Assembly (NCBI RefSeq): GCF_052324685.1
Contig: NW_027506964.1
Coordinates: 248,001 to 312,000 of the forward strand
Source: Brachyhypopomus gauderio
Lineage: Eukaryota; Chordata; Actinopteri; Gymnotiformes; Hypopomidae
Direction of reading: 5' to 3'
DNA length: 64,000 nt
Shown: positions 1 through 7,851 of the stretch, one piece after another
How the letters are laid out: each line of letters starts with the position of its first letter
Numbering within the stretch: the stretch's first letter is position 1
Translations under genes and position numbers: made by a program
The notes under the pieces: generated by a model
Databases searched by the model: none
What the model was told of the DNA's origin: nothing
What the model saw: only the letters and a program-made list of their open reading frames with translations

Positions 1-295
1 TTTGGCTGACTTGGTCTTTTTCATTTTTCCACCCATACCTTTTGAGCACAACTCGAACGGAACAGCAGAGGACAGAACAAGCATTAGAAGATGAAGGTAA
101 TCAAAGACACATTGAATACAACATGTGTACATAATAAATTGTCTGCATTAAACAGTAATTGGTGTGACACTAGTGTGCAATATTCTGTAAGATTCTGTTT
201 GGTCATGTAGAGTTTTCTTTTCACCTACTGCTTGAGTCCACATCAAGTTCTTCCAAATGGACAGCAGAATCCTTTTCATATCTAAAAGGTATAGA
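1..295. repeat. End of a 387-bp satellite array (preceding unit)
   Basis: This is the last three quarters of a 387-bp tandem repeat monomer. It matches the ends of the arrays at 14961-16624, 23813-25476 and 33883-35546 and runs directly into the CAGAGGTGGG hAT end at 297. It shows that another copy of the 8.85 kb unit lies to the left of the window. Confidence 0.93.
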
Positions 296-296
296 C

Positions 297-2424
297 CAGA
301 GGTGGGGACTCGAGTCACAACGTGAATTGTTACCGGGCGGGGTGTAAAATGGACACAAATTAAGTATTATATCGCGATCGATCGCCAGTGGTTGTTGCCG
401 GAGCGAACTTGTAACTCATTGAATCATAGATAAGGATCAGAGGTAAATAAACTAGATTTTTTTTTTCGGCGTGAGAAATCTGGGGGGCCTTATAAGAAAA
501 GGCTCTTCCCCCTACTGTTACCTCATTCATTTGTGGAACTAATAAAAGACCAGCACTCTGTGATCTTAGTGGACGTGGGGGTTCATAGTAGGAAATAAGT
601 TCCTGGAGGTATTCAGGAGCAAGCCCGTGCAGTGCTTTATATGTTAATAATAGAATTTTAAAATCAATACGGGGGAAGAGCCTTTTCTTATAACGCCCCC
701 CAGCTTTGGAACAACCTTCCAAATTGCATACGGGACTCTGACACAGTCAAAATCTTTAAGTCTAGGTTGAAAACCCACCTATTTGGTTTAGCGTTTGATA
801 ATTAATATCCCCCCTTAGATAAATGTACAGATCCAGGGGTTTATAGACGAAGGGTTTTATGGTAGACTGGGGCGCTGGTGCTGTCGTCCTGTCACTGCTC
901 GTGGTCACTCAAGTTTGTTGACAGGGCAGTGGATGGATGCCATTGTCTCAGAATGCCCCCAAGCCTATGTTACCTTCTGGTTCTGCCTTTTTAGCTAGGC
1001 TGTAATAGTTTAACTTAATGCCGGAGTTGTTGCCACACTCCTGAAATGTGTTTAATTTTATCTGTCCTGTATATGTCCTCATACAGAGCTAATTTTCCCT
1101 GTTTTATTTTCTCCACATGGCTGCCCGCCTGCTCGAGGAAAAATGAGATGAGGAGAGACAAGCGATCCATCCAGTGCCAGCCACCTACTGCCTGACCGGA
1201 TGAGCCTACACCATGATGGACATTACTACATCTTTTCCTTTTCTTTATTTCTTTCTGTTTAAATTGTTGTTGTTGTCATGGTGACCGGTGTCGGCCAGAG
1301 GAGGATGGGTTCCCCTCCTGAGTCTTGGTTCCTCTCAAGGTTTCTTCCTCATGCAAAAAACTAGGGAGTTTTTCCTTGCCACTGTCGCCCTTGGCTTGCT
1401 CACTGGGGGCTAGGACTCGGCACTTGTAAAGCTGCTTTGTGACAACAACTGTTGTAAAAAGCGCTATATAAATAAAATTTGATTGATTGATTGAAATCGG
1501 ATGTGTGGCGTGAGAGCGTGTGAAGACAGTCAAATGCATGTGTCTCACGCTCAATGCGTGAGAGTTGGCAACCCGGGGTTCTGTATCTGAACTCAGGGAA
1601 GAGAGCCTCTCTCTGTCACCATCATATCCAGTTCTATCTCAGCATGGATTGTGTATTTGAAGACATCTACGTCGAGAAAAAAAAATATTGACAAAAGTGG
1701 AGCGAGTTTTCAGCTATGGGGACATCATTCTACGGCCTCATCGTGCACAAATGACATACAGACTTTTGGCCAGTTTGGTCTTTTGCAAATGCAATGCAGA
1801 ATAGTTTACTGAAATGTCTAAAGTTGCATTCCTGATTCCTGTTCATTGTTCAGTTCTTATATTTGTTTGTCTTGTGTCACTCACACATGGACACACATGT
1901 TCTCCAAGAAACCAGATAAGAGAAGAGAGGGAAAAATGCTGTTATGGTTCTTTGTATTGTACTGTGAAAATATCAGCACTTTTTATTTGAACATGGAGTT
2001 CTACTTATGACTTTTTCACAGAATATTTATTTCTGGAAAATTGTAGTTTAAAGTATGAATATTTTTGCAGCTAATTTTAACAAATTGAACTGTGCAATAA
2101 AGAGGTGTAATTTAAATTTGTTTTATACTTCGTGTTTTCAGTTGCACATGTTTTATCAAGATTTGAGGAGAATACAGATTTAAAAAAGAACACATGTCTA
2201 TTATTTACATTTAAAATATACCTGCAACATTGGTTAAAAAAAAAAAAAGACTCGAAAGGACTTGAAATTCCAAGTTTCAGACTTGGGACTTGACTTGACT
2301 GTTGCCTGTCTTGACTCGAAACTTGACTTGACTTGACTGTCTTTGCTTGAGACTTGACTCGGGACTTGAGGATAAAGACTTGGACTTACTTGAGACTTGC
2401 AAAACACTGACTTGGTCCCACCTC
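297..2424. mobile_element. hAT-like DNA transposon remnant, copy B (U1)
   Basis: The left end reads CAGAGGTGGGGACTCGAGTC. The right end is rich in GACTTG/GACTCGAG words and stops at CCCACCTC. In U6 the right end is intact as CCCACCTCTG, the perfect inverse of CAGAGGTGGG, so the two form 10-bp terminal inverted repeats. CAG-starting ends flanking GACTCGAGTC-rich DNA are typical of fish non-autonomous hAT elements (family knowledge). After GAGTCAC the sequence jumps to AACGTGAATTG, so copy B has lost about 340 bp that copy A (14358-14960) keeps. No transposase ORF is present and no 8-bp target duplication flanks it. A LINE fragment (481-1492) sits inside it. Confidence 0.72.
481..1492 (+). mobile_element. 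L2-like LINE 3' end with inverted 5' part
   Basis: From about 671 the plus strand encodes a LINE reverse-transcriptase C-terminus (RAFSYNAPQLWNNLP ... FKSRLKTHLF, stop near 805). A 3' UTR follows, ending in GCGCTATATAAATAAAATTT and a GATT tail. The preceding 190 bp (481-670) carry the upstream part of the same reading frame on the minus strand (RIDFKILLLTYKALHGLAPE ...), so the 5' part is inverted. A 33-bp near-perfect inverted repeat (480-512 with 671-703, one mismatch) marks the duplicated overlap. A short GAAATC at 475-480 and 1493-1498 may be the target duplication. The structure fits twin priming during target-primed reverse transcription. Clade assignment (L2-like) is inference. Confidence 0.75.
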
Positions 2425-3175
2425 ATATCCAATATACAGTCATGTCCTTCAGGTAACTTCTGTTTACCCTCCACTGACTGCAGGCCTTGTTGCATATATT
2501 TTGCAATTAGTAAATCAATATAGGCCTACAATTAAGACAGTAAAAGACCGTAAAGTAGGAGAAGGAGTTATAGGCTACTGAATGTTGTCATTACATGAAT
2601 GCAGATGGGCATTTTTCACAGGTAATGGGGAACTTCCCGTTTCTTCTTTCACAAATGAATGTAATTTATGTTGCCTAACAAAACCTATACAACAGAAGAC
2701 GTTCAGCTTAACACATAGATTTGCAAACTCTACCTTAATTATTTGTATGTGGTCGTCCTCACGTTATCTATCATTGATTTGGGCTAGTGCGACTAGTTTA
2801 TCAGGTGACCAGTCGGCTAAAAATGCTTAGTAGTTTAGTGCTGTATGAGACATTTTACAACACAAGAAAATGATTTCACGTTGGGCTTAGAGGGCAAACG
2901 GTACGATTTGACTTGATGTGTATGTGACCTGGCTGGTGGGGACGGGAGAAGAAGTCTATCTGTGAGCGTGTGTGCTGTGCTGAAGACGCTTCCTTCCACT
3001 CACTGAACTGAACTGCTGCAGCGCATCTGGTGTTAAAGGAAGAGAGAGGTCGGGTGTGTGAGGTGGTGGCTCATTTCAGGGCATTGTTTTTAATCGCTCA
3101 GGCTTTCAAAAGATCATTTCAAGCCGACCTCAGTAAAATGATAATAAAAAAAAAAAAAAACGAAGTTTCAAAAGG
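2425..3175. other. Unassigned AT-rich unit body
   Basis: Repeated in all six units at high identity. Only short shadow reading frames are present and I see no RNA gene. Near 3139 there is an A-run whose length and (AAT)n content differ between units: pure A in U1, four AAT steps in U3 and U5, and an A/C-interrupted run in U6. I see no splice-site arrangement or domain that would support a gene. Confidence 0.6.
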
Positions 3176-3247
3176 GCACTTTCGTTGATAAAGGGCAGAG
3201 TTGGTGGTGCTTTAGCACCACCTGATGTCTATGTGTGCACGCCACTG
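3176..3247. mobile_element. hAT-type terminal fragment (...GTGCACGCCACTG)
   Basis: The segment carries a small palindrome (GGTGCTTTAGCACC) and ends in CACGCCACTG, which on the minus strand is CAGTGGCGTG. That is a common hAT terminal pattern in fish (family knowledge). Only one end was found, so this is a truncated copy, present in every unit. Confidence 0.5.
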
Positions 3248-3371
3248 TTATATATACATATTATCATAACGTGTATGTAAATTATCGAATGAATATCAAG
3301 TTCATTTCGGCATCATGGACAGTTAAATGACTTCATGAATTCAGTTAAATGATTTCGTTCATGTATATCAA
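3248..3371. repeat. Intra-unit direct repeat M, copy 1
   Basis: AT-rich block containing CGAATGAATATCAAGTTCAT and a pair of TTAAATGA...TTC words. Diverged copies lie near 4738-4848 and 5264-5376 in the same unit. Together with the duplicated tRNA-like blocks this shows an old duplication inside the unit, before the unit was amplified. In U5 a hAT-type element is inserted just after the equivalent block. Confidence 0.75.
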
Positions 3372-3683
3372 TATCAACATTGCACTGAATCCTATCGCAT
3401 TATCAACGTGCCGAATTTGGAATGTTCCAGAAATCACAACAATTTTATAATTTTATATGCTTTACAAGGCAATAAAATGAGTTCATTGCTGTTGTGGTTA
3501 ACTCATTTTGCTCGTAATCTGCCAGTTAAAATCCAAACAGTTTTTGTTAGCCTCAGATTTGGCACGAAATTATCACTTTAATTCTGATGCTAAATTAACG
3601 AGCTAATCAAACACGTTGAGATGAGTTTTAGACATAAAATCAGTCAAGCAGGTTCCAGCACAAAAGTCAGACAGGTGCGCTGT

Positions 3684-3953
3684 AAAAGGTTCGGTCACAC
3701 TTTATCGCTCGGGCTGCGCTACAGCGTCTGTTCTCAGATGCGCTCCCACTACTGATCGGTAAGGGGGCTTTGACCTGCTCTGTTTCCGACCTGGTGGCCC
3801 GAAGCTCCCTCAGGGACACCATATCGACAGCGAGCTTAGTGCGGACAACCGATCAACACAGCGCGGTGCAGCCCAGAAGCCCCGAACTCACAAGCTCCTC
3901 CAAGCTCAGCCTCCAAGTAACGTGGATTACAGGTACGCGCCACTGCGCCCGGC
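3684..3953 (-). pseudogene. RN7SL-like: 7SL (SRP RNA) gene copy, helix 6 tip deleted (U1)
   Basis: The minus strand from 3953 reads as 7SL, the RNA scaffold of the signal recognition particle. It has the Alu-domain start GCCGGGCGCAGTGGCGCG, then GGAGGCTGAG, GTCCGCACTAAG, the SRP54-binding helix 8 sequence (GGTCGGAAAC and GAGCAGGTC) and ATCAGTAGTGGGA near the 3' end. Alignment runs over the whole length, not only the Alu part. A TATA-like TTTATTAA lies at about -27 to -34 (3980-3987) and a T4 terminator at 3684-3687. Compared with vertebrate 7SL as I remember it, about 28 nt are missing between two CCAGGT copies (plus strand 3789-3794), which removes the GGAG-capped tip of helix 6, the SRP19 site. 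Helix 8 has one change (AAACAGAG for AAACGGAG). I therefore call a pseudogene, though it may still be transcribed. Confidence 0.85.
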
Positions 3954-4330
3954 GGCTTTTGGAGAGATCTGCTCAGCTCTTAATAAAGAGACTTAGCCGG
4001 TGCTGACATGTTTCCAGTGGCCTTATATATGAATAGTCTGTTTTAAAAACTACAAAAAGTGTGGATACAAAAGTGTGTTGGTCATGGGACTAATGTTTCA
4101 ATCCAAATAAGCGCCTGGGGTTTATGGAATGAAAGTAATCATAAAATGAAGGTTAATTCAAGGTGGGTTCTTAAAACGCCTGATGAAATTAGTAATTTAA
4201 TACGATAAATCATTTCAAACTATAACTATAGGTGAAATAAAATGGAAAGAAAGCAAAAGTCCACTTTGTGCTTGAAACATAGGCTTCTTTGAGAGGTTTA
4301 TCCGTTGGTGCGGTGTCACGGCATAATCGC
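3954..4330. other. Unassigned spacer upstream of the 7SL copy
   Basis: Contains the TATA-like TTAATAAA (3980-3987), which serves the minus-strand 7SL copy. Most of the rest (about 4046-4330) is paralogous to a 362-bp segment that only U6 keeps at 59672-60033. No gene is seen. Confidence 0.55.
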
Positions 4331-4332
4331 AA

Positions 4333-4344
4333 TGCGCATGCGCA
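4333..4344. promoter_or_regulatory. NRF1-type palindrome TGCGCATGCGCA (site 1, U1)
   Basis: A perfect 12-bp self-complementary match to the NRF1 consensus (YGCGCAYGCGCR, established knowledge), 52 bp before the first tRNA-like sequence. Same site: U2 20665-20676, U3 29514-29525, U4 39586-39597, U5 49379-49390, U6 59081-59092. Binding is not shown by sequence alone. Confidence 0.55.
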
Positions 4345-4395
4345 CGTTTCGAATATTTTATCTTTGTATATTATGAATTTTTGACCTTTGACATT

Positions 4396-4469
4396 GCCCG
4401 TTCTTGGCGTAATGGGTAGCGCACTGGTCAGTCACGCAGAACGACGAGAGTTCAAATCCGCCACCGGGT
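4396..4469 (+). pseudogene. tRNA-like sequence 1 (U1)
   Basis: An A-box-like stretch (TGGCGTAATGGGTAGCGC, with GCGT/GCGC able to form a D stem) is followed by a B-box-like AGTTCAAATCC. The outer ends GCCCGTT and ACCGGGT pair at most positions. The T stem pairs poorly and no clean anticodon arm forms, so this is a tRNA-derived pseudogene or SINE head rather than a working tRNA gene. Confidence 0.55.
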
Positions 4470-4644
4470 GTGTGACCCCATAACTTCAATAATGATATTG
4501 AGCGTGGAGGCCCTGGATCAGGGAGCCGAGAGGAAACGCGCTGCGCTAGGTTTCTTAATGACAGTGATGAGAATGACGGGCTCAGTTACAGGAGGATCAC
4601 AAGGGCCAATAGATCAATACCCAGTGCCCACCTCACCGGTGCCT

Positions 4645-4675
4645 GATAGCCAACAGGGCACATTTTTAGTTGCCA
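4645..4675. repeat. 31-bp dispersed repeat GATAGCCAACAGGGC...
   Basis: The 31-bp block (GATAGCCAACAGGGC, two variable bases, ATTTTTAGTTGCCA) recurs at 5192-5222 and 14326-14356 in U1 and at equivalent places in all units. It follows each tRNA-like block, so it may be the 3' end of a tRNA-headed retroposon. The third copy lies just left of hAT copy A. Confidence 0.7.
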
Positions 4676-4737
4676 CTACCGGTTTTTTTTTTTTTTTTTT
4701 TTTGTTCAATCTGAAAAATCGAACTATGCATTATTTA

Positions 4738-4848
4738 TAATATATACGTAAAATATCCAATGAATATCAAGTTCATTTCAGCACCTTGGACAGTTAAATG
4801 ACTTCATGACTTTATTTAAATGACTTCCTTCGTGTATATCAAAATCAC
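4738..4848. repeat. Intra-unit direct repeat M, copy 2
   Basis: Diverged copy of the block at 3248-3371 (shares AATGAATATCAAGTTCATTT and the TTAAATGACTTCATGA words). It follows a poly-T run of variable length at 4682-4703. Confidence 0.7.
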
Positions 4849-4944
4849 CTTTCCACTATACAAAAGCTGTTCAGTCCATCTCATGACATTATGTCAATGC
4901 ACAGAATTTGAAATGTGCCGGATATCCTGACGTCGTAATCGCAA

Positions 4945-4956
4945 TGCGCATGCGCA
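4945..4956. promoter_or_regulatory. NRF1-type palindrome TGCGCATGCGCA (site 2, U1)
   Basis: Second identical 12-mer, 49 bp before tRNA-like sequence 2. It is preceded by TGACGTCG, seven of eight bases of a CRE. Same site: U2 21277-21288, U3 30125-30136, U4 40199-40210, U5 49990-50001, U6 60050-60061. Confidence 0.55.
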
Positions 4957-5004
4957 TATGTCGTGTATTTTAACTTTGTATATTATGAATTTTGATCCGT
5001 AAGC

Positions 5005-5088
5005 GGCCCTATGTTGGCCTAATGGGTAGGGCACTGGTCATTGAAGCACTTGGGTCAGCAAGACCCGGGTTCGAACCCCACGCTAGAT
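5005..5088 (+). pseudogene. tRNA-like sequence 2 (U1)
   Basis: A-box-like TGGCCTAATGGGTAGGGC and a canonical B box GGGTTCGAACCCC. GCCT/GGGC can form a D stem, and GGGTC-AGCAA-GACCC forms a perfect small hairpin. A long A-rich tail (5097-5165) follows, as expected for a tRNA-headed SINE or retroposon. T-stem pairing is incomplete. Its upstream flank is paralogous to that of tRNA-like sequence 1. Confidence 0.55.
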
Positions 5089-5263
5089 TAAGTGTAACAA
5101 AAAAAGGTATACCAAAAAAACGAAAAAAAGACAAAAACAAAAAAAAACAAAAAAAAAAAAAAAAAGCCCAGTGCTGATCTGACCGGTGCCTGATAGCCAA
5201 CAGGGCCTATTTTTAGTTGCCATGTATCAACGTTATTTTTTCTCCTCAATCTGAATATATATA

Positions 5264-5376
5264 CATATTATCATAACATGTATGTAAATTATCGAATGAA
5301 TATCAAGTTCATTTCGGCATCATGAACAGTTAAATGACTTCATGAATTCAGTTAAATGATTTCGTTCATGTATATC
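5264..5376. repeat. Intra-unit direct repeat M, copy 3
   Basis: Third copy of the block at 3248-3371, very close to copy 1 (CGAATGAATATCAAGTTCAT, then GGCATCATGAACAGTTAAAT). It follows the 31-bp repeat of tRNA-like block 2. Confidence 0.75.
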
Positions 5377-6175
5377 TTATAATTTTAGTTACATTTTAAA
5401 AATATAAACAAAAACCTTTGCGAAATATTTAATGATATTTTTATTGCTTTGCGCCCTACATCGCCGTTTGCCGCTTGTTTCCCGCTTGCAAACGCGCGGT
5501 TCAGTTTCAGCTCAAGCAGCAATGACAGACGCCTTCAAGCACTGGACATTTAAGAAGCGTTTGTTTTGTTTTCGTGTTGTCAATAAATGTGAACCATGTG
5601 CCACCATCGGCAACTATTTGTGATTATGCCAAGCCTTTGTGTAAATTTCGGAGTTTGGAGGTTTATTTCCGATCAGAAGGCAACCACTATTGAGGTTGTA
5701 AGCGAGCTAACAGCAAGGTATGCTGACCGTCACACTGTGGTTTCCACAGTTAGCTACCTGCTAGGCTAGCTACTACCATTCACTTGAATGTGTTTGTTCT
5801 TTAGCATGCTAGCTTGATTTACAGGCTAACCAAATTAGCTGTTTAAAGTCCTAAACAGGTATTCGCTGGAATCATACATGACTATTAGAGACAATGACAG
5901 ACGGTATCAAATGAATATTTATTACTGTTTGGTGTTGGAAAAACGTTTGTCGATGTCTATGACACGACCTAGCCTACCCAATTGGTAGGCTATCATTGGA
6001 CCTATCTTAGACCTACCGTTCGACAAGCAATACATTTGAATTAAATTTGTATGAAGTAATGAAATGCAGTTTGGTATCTAATCAAGTGCAACACGTGCAG
6101 ATTGTATAGAATGCAGTATTTAGAGATACAATGCAGTTAGTTACAGCTAGTGTAAGTAAAGATGGTTAATAGATA
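5377..6175. other. Unassigned region with a GC-rich patch
   Basis: A GC-rich patch near 5455-5510 precedes a 34-codon ATG frame (5522-5623, MTDAFKHWTFKK...) that I do not recognise. It has no Kozak or splice context that convinces me it is an exon. Downstream are TAGC/GCTAGC-rich words typical of fish intergenic DNA and a 9-bp-arm palindrome (TAGCCTACC...GGTAGGCTA, near 5972). In U3 and U5 a 1.22 kb transposon sits at the position matching about 5953. Confidence 0.5.
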
Positions 6176-6179
6176 TGTG
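6176..6179. repeat. Left target-site duplication of the Gypsy element (TGTG)
   Basis: TGTG directly precedes the element and is repeated at 13653-13656. The unoccupied site in U2 (around 22505) reads GATATGTGCAGAG with a single copy. A 5-bp reading (ATGTG) is possible if the element ends in TTAC. Confidence 0.88.
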
Positions 6180-6230
6180 TGTGACGGGTTAGTGGTTAAT
6201 TCCACTTGTAAGTCAGCAAACATGGATACT
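6180..6230 (+). repeat. Truncated 5' LTR (51 bp)
   Basis: Identical over 51 bp to the first 51 bp of the 3' LTR (13036-13086), then departs into a T-rich internal sequence. LTR positions 52-617 and the usual primer-binding site are gone. The loss removes the poly(A) signal and most U3 promoter sequence at the 5' end. Confidence 0.92.
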
Positions 6231-6481
6231 TTTTTTTCTTTTCTGAAGGGTTATCAAGGAGGATAACTGGAATAAACCAGTTCTGTATTATATGATACTA
6301 CAGTAGTCAATATTTGCTGTGTGGGGTGTAGGGTTAAGTCTAGCATAGCATTATAGTTGTTTATATACATACAAGGCTGAACTGAACCTGAATTTTGGTT
6401 TGGTTGTTTTTATCTGTTTTGAGGGATTTTTGTATTGTTGTTTGGTTATATTTGTGTGAGTATTGCCATATTACTCCAGTG
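6231..6481 (+). other. Gypsy gag leader remnant
   Basis: Starts with a T-run after the truncated LTR and leads to the first good gag ATG. No tRNA-complementary primer-binding site is recognisable. The gag frame is open upstream to about 6395 but without an ATG. Confidence 0.6.
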
Positions 6482-7816
6482 ATGGCTGGTGTTAATGGTG
6501 CTGGAAGGGGGAATGCTTCACTGGGGTTTACACCTGTGCCATCAGTGGGACGGGGTTTTTCTAGATTTCCTGTCACGTCCACACCCATGCCTTCTCTTGA
6601 GCCCTCATCTGATCACAACGATCCATCACATGATCATCTGCTTGATGAGGGCACTGCTGATGTTCTAACTACAGTGGTTCAGAGAATTGGCCATTCCATT
6701 GGTGAGAGCATTGTATCTTGTTTAGAATCTAGAGGTATTGGGGCAACATCAGAAAATACTGGACGTGCTTCCAATTTGGGTGGGATTGACCTGACTGGTT
6801 TGGGCCTTGTTTTAAAGTCAGATATAAAAGCACCTGGGTATTTTCGGGGAGATGGATCTGAGAAATGTACAGTGCATGAGTGGGAAGAAATGAAGAGGAT
6901 CTATCTGCGTAAGAGAGGGATTCCAGTTGTGGAGCAGGCAGATGAAGTCATTGGTAGACTTATGGGGCGGGCTAGGGACATAGTAAGGGCGAGTTTGCGT
7001 AGCAATCCCTCTACTGATCTCTCTAGGGGGCCCGGCCCTATATTTGACATGCTTATACAACATTTTGGTGACACTTCCTTCTCTAGTATGCCATTGGCTG
7101 ACTTCTATGCGACTCTGCCCCTGTCCGGTGAACTCCCATTTGACTACTGGCTGCGGCTTAACCGAGCTATGGAGATTGCTGAAGACTGTCTTAGACAGCG
7201 GCACAAAATGATTGATGACCCCTCACGTGAAGTGGCTGCTATGTTTATCAGGCATTGCCCTGACCCTGACTTGTCACTGATTTTTAAGAGCAGGCCTCTG
7301 TCCCAGTGGTCAGCCGCTGATGTTAAAGAGACATTAGATGAGTACTGGAGGGAACACAGATTCATAAGACAAACCAAAGGGAGCCTCGACATCACTGCCT
7401 CAAGACAGGAGGTTCATAATGTCAGACCAGTTTCACAGCATGTGGCTGGGGCTGCACCGTCGCCTACATCTGTATTGTCACCACCTCCACAGTGCCCAGT
7501 GGAGCCAATTGACCGCGTCCTTGCTCTTTTGGAGCGTGTATTGGAACAACGGCCACTCCAATCAGATGGGCGTCATAATCAAGGGTTTAGACATGCTCGG
7601 GCCGGGAGATTGAGGGCTGTGTCGCCTTGCGAGGTTTGTGGAAGTGAGGAACATACTACTCAGTTCCACTGTAGATCAAGCCGACTCTGTTATTTCTGCC
7701 ATGACGCTGGCCATAGACGCGTGGAATGCCCCAAGGCCCAAACTGGCCAGCCTAGTGCTGCGCCCCCCGCCACTACCGCTTCCAGATCTTCGGGAAACGA
7801 ACTGGCCCACATTTAG
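6482..7816 (+). CDS. gag: Gypsy gag polyprotein (444 aa)
   Basis: Capsid/nucleocapsid protein that packages the element RNA into cytoplasmic particles. The first ATG in frame is at 6482 (MAGVNGAGRG); the frame is open further upstream but only without an ATG. A central region (about 115-300) rich in Trp, Arg and Leu looks like a capsid domain. The C-terminal part has a CX2CX4HX5C variant starting at Cys383 and a canonical CX2CX4HX4C zinc knuckle starting at Cys403, as in nucleocapsids. The TAG stop (7814-7816) lies inside a predicted pseudoknot. The frame is intact, which contrasts with the broken pol. Confidence 0.85.
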   Translation: MAGVNGAGRGNASLGFTPVPSVGRGFSRFPVTSTPMPSLEPSSDHNDPSHDHLLDEGTADVLTTVVQRIGHSIGESIVSCLESRGIGATSENTGRASNLGGIDLTGLGLVLKSDIKAPGYFRGDGSEKCTVHEWEEMKRIYLRKRGIPVVEQADEVIGRLMGRARDIVRASLRSNPSTDLSRGPGPIFDMLIQHFGDTSFSSMPLADFYATLPLSGELPFDYWLRLNRAMEIAEDCLRQRHKMIDDPSREVAAMFIRHCPDPDLSLIFKSRPLSQWSAADVKETLDEYWREHRFIRQTKGSLDITASRQEVHNVRPVSQHVAGAAPSPTSVLSPPPQCPVEPIDRVLALLERVLEQRPLQSDGRHNQGFRHARAGRLRAVSPCEVCGSEEHTTQFHCRSSRLCYFCHDAGHRRVECPKAQTGQPSAAPPATTASRSSGNELAHI

Positions 7817-7851
7817 AGGGGGTGTGTGCTGGGCCAGGTTCGGATCCCCCT
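7792..7851 (+). promoter_or_regulatory. -1 ribosomal frameshift signal (GGGAAAC and pseudoknot)
   Basis: The heptamer G GGA AAC (7792-7798) is in phase with gag codons GGA-AAC and fits the X XXY YYZ rule. Three bases later stem 1 pairs CTGGCCCA (7802-7809) with TGGGCCAG (7830-7837). Stem 2 pairs AGGGGG (7817-7822) with CCCCCT (7846-7851). The order of arms gives an H-type pseudoknot with loops of 7, 7 and 8 nt. A -1 shift moves gag frame 2 into the protease-pol frame 1, which is open from 7756. Spacing of three bases is short unless the lowest stem pairs open. Folding was done by eye. Confidence 0.8.

Noticed and set aside
360..722. 120-codon minus-strand frame repeated in every unit
   Set aside because: It reads across the inversion junction of a LINE fragment: its first residues are the antisense of the forward part and the rest is the inverted part. 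It is not a gene.
3890..3953. Primate Alu contamination (CTCAGCCTCC...GGATTACAGG on the plus strand)
   Set aside because: The match continues through the whole 7SL RNA including the S domain, and it lies inside all six units, so it is host 7SL-derived sequence.
4396..5088. Two functional tRNA genes
   Set aside because: A and B boxes are fair, but the T stems pair poorly and no clean anticodon arm could be drawn.
5432..5623. 63-codon frame in every unit
   Set aside because: It starts at a non-ATG codon and its internal ATG frame has no family I recognise and no splice or promoter support, so it is recorded only as an unassigned region.
6395..6481. N-terminal hydrophobic extension of gag
   Set aside because: The frame is open but starts only at a TTG; the first ATG in good context is at 6482.
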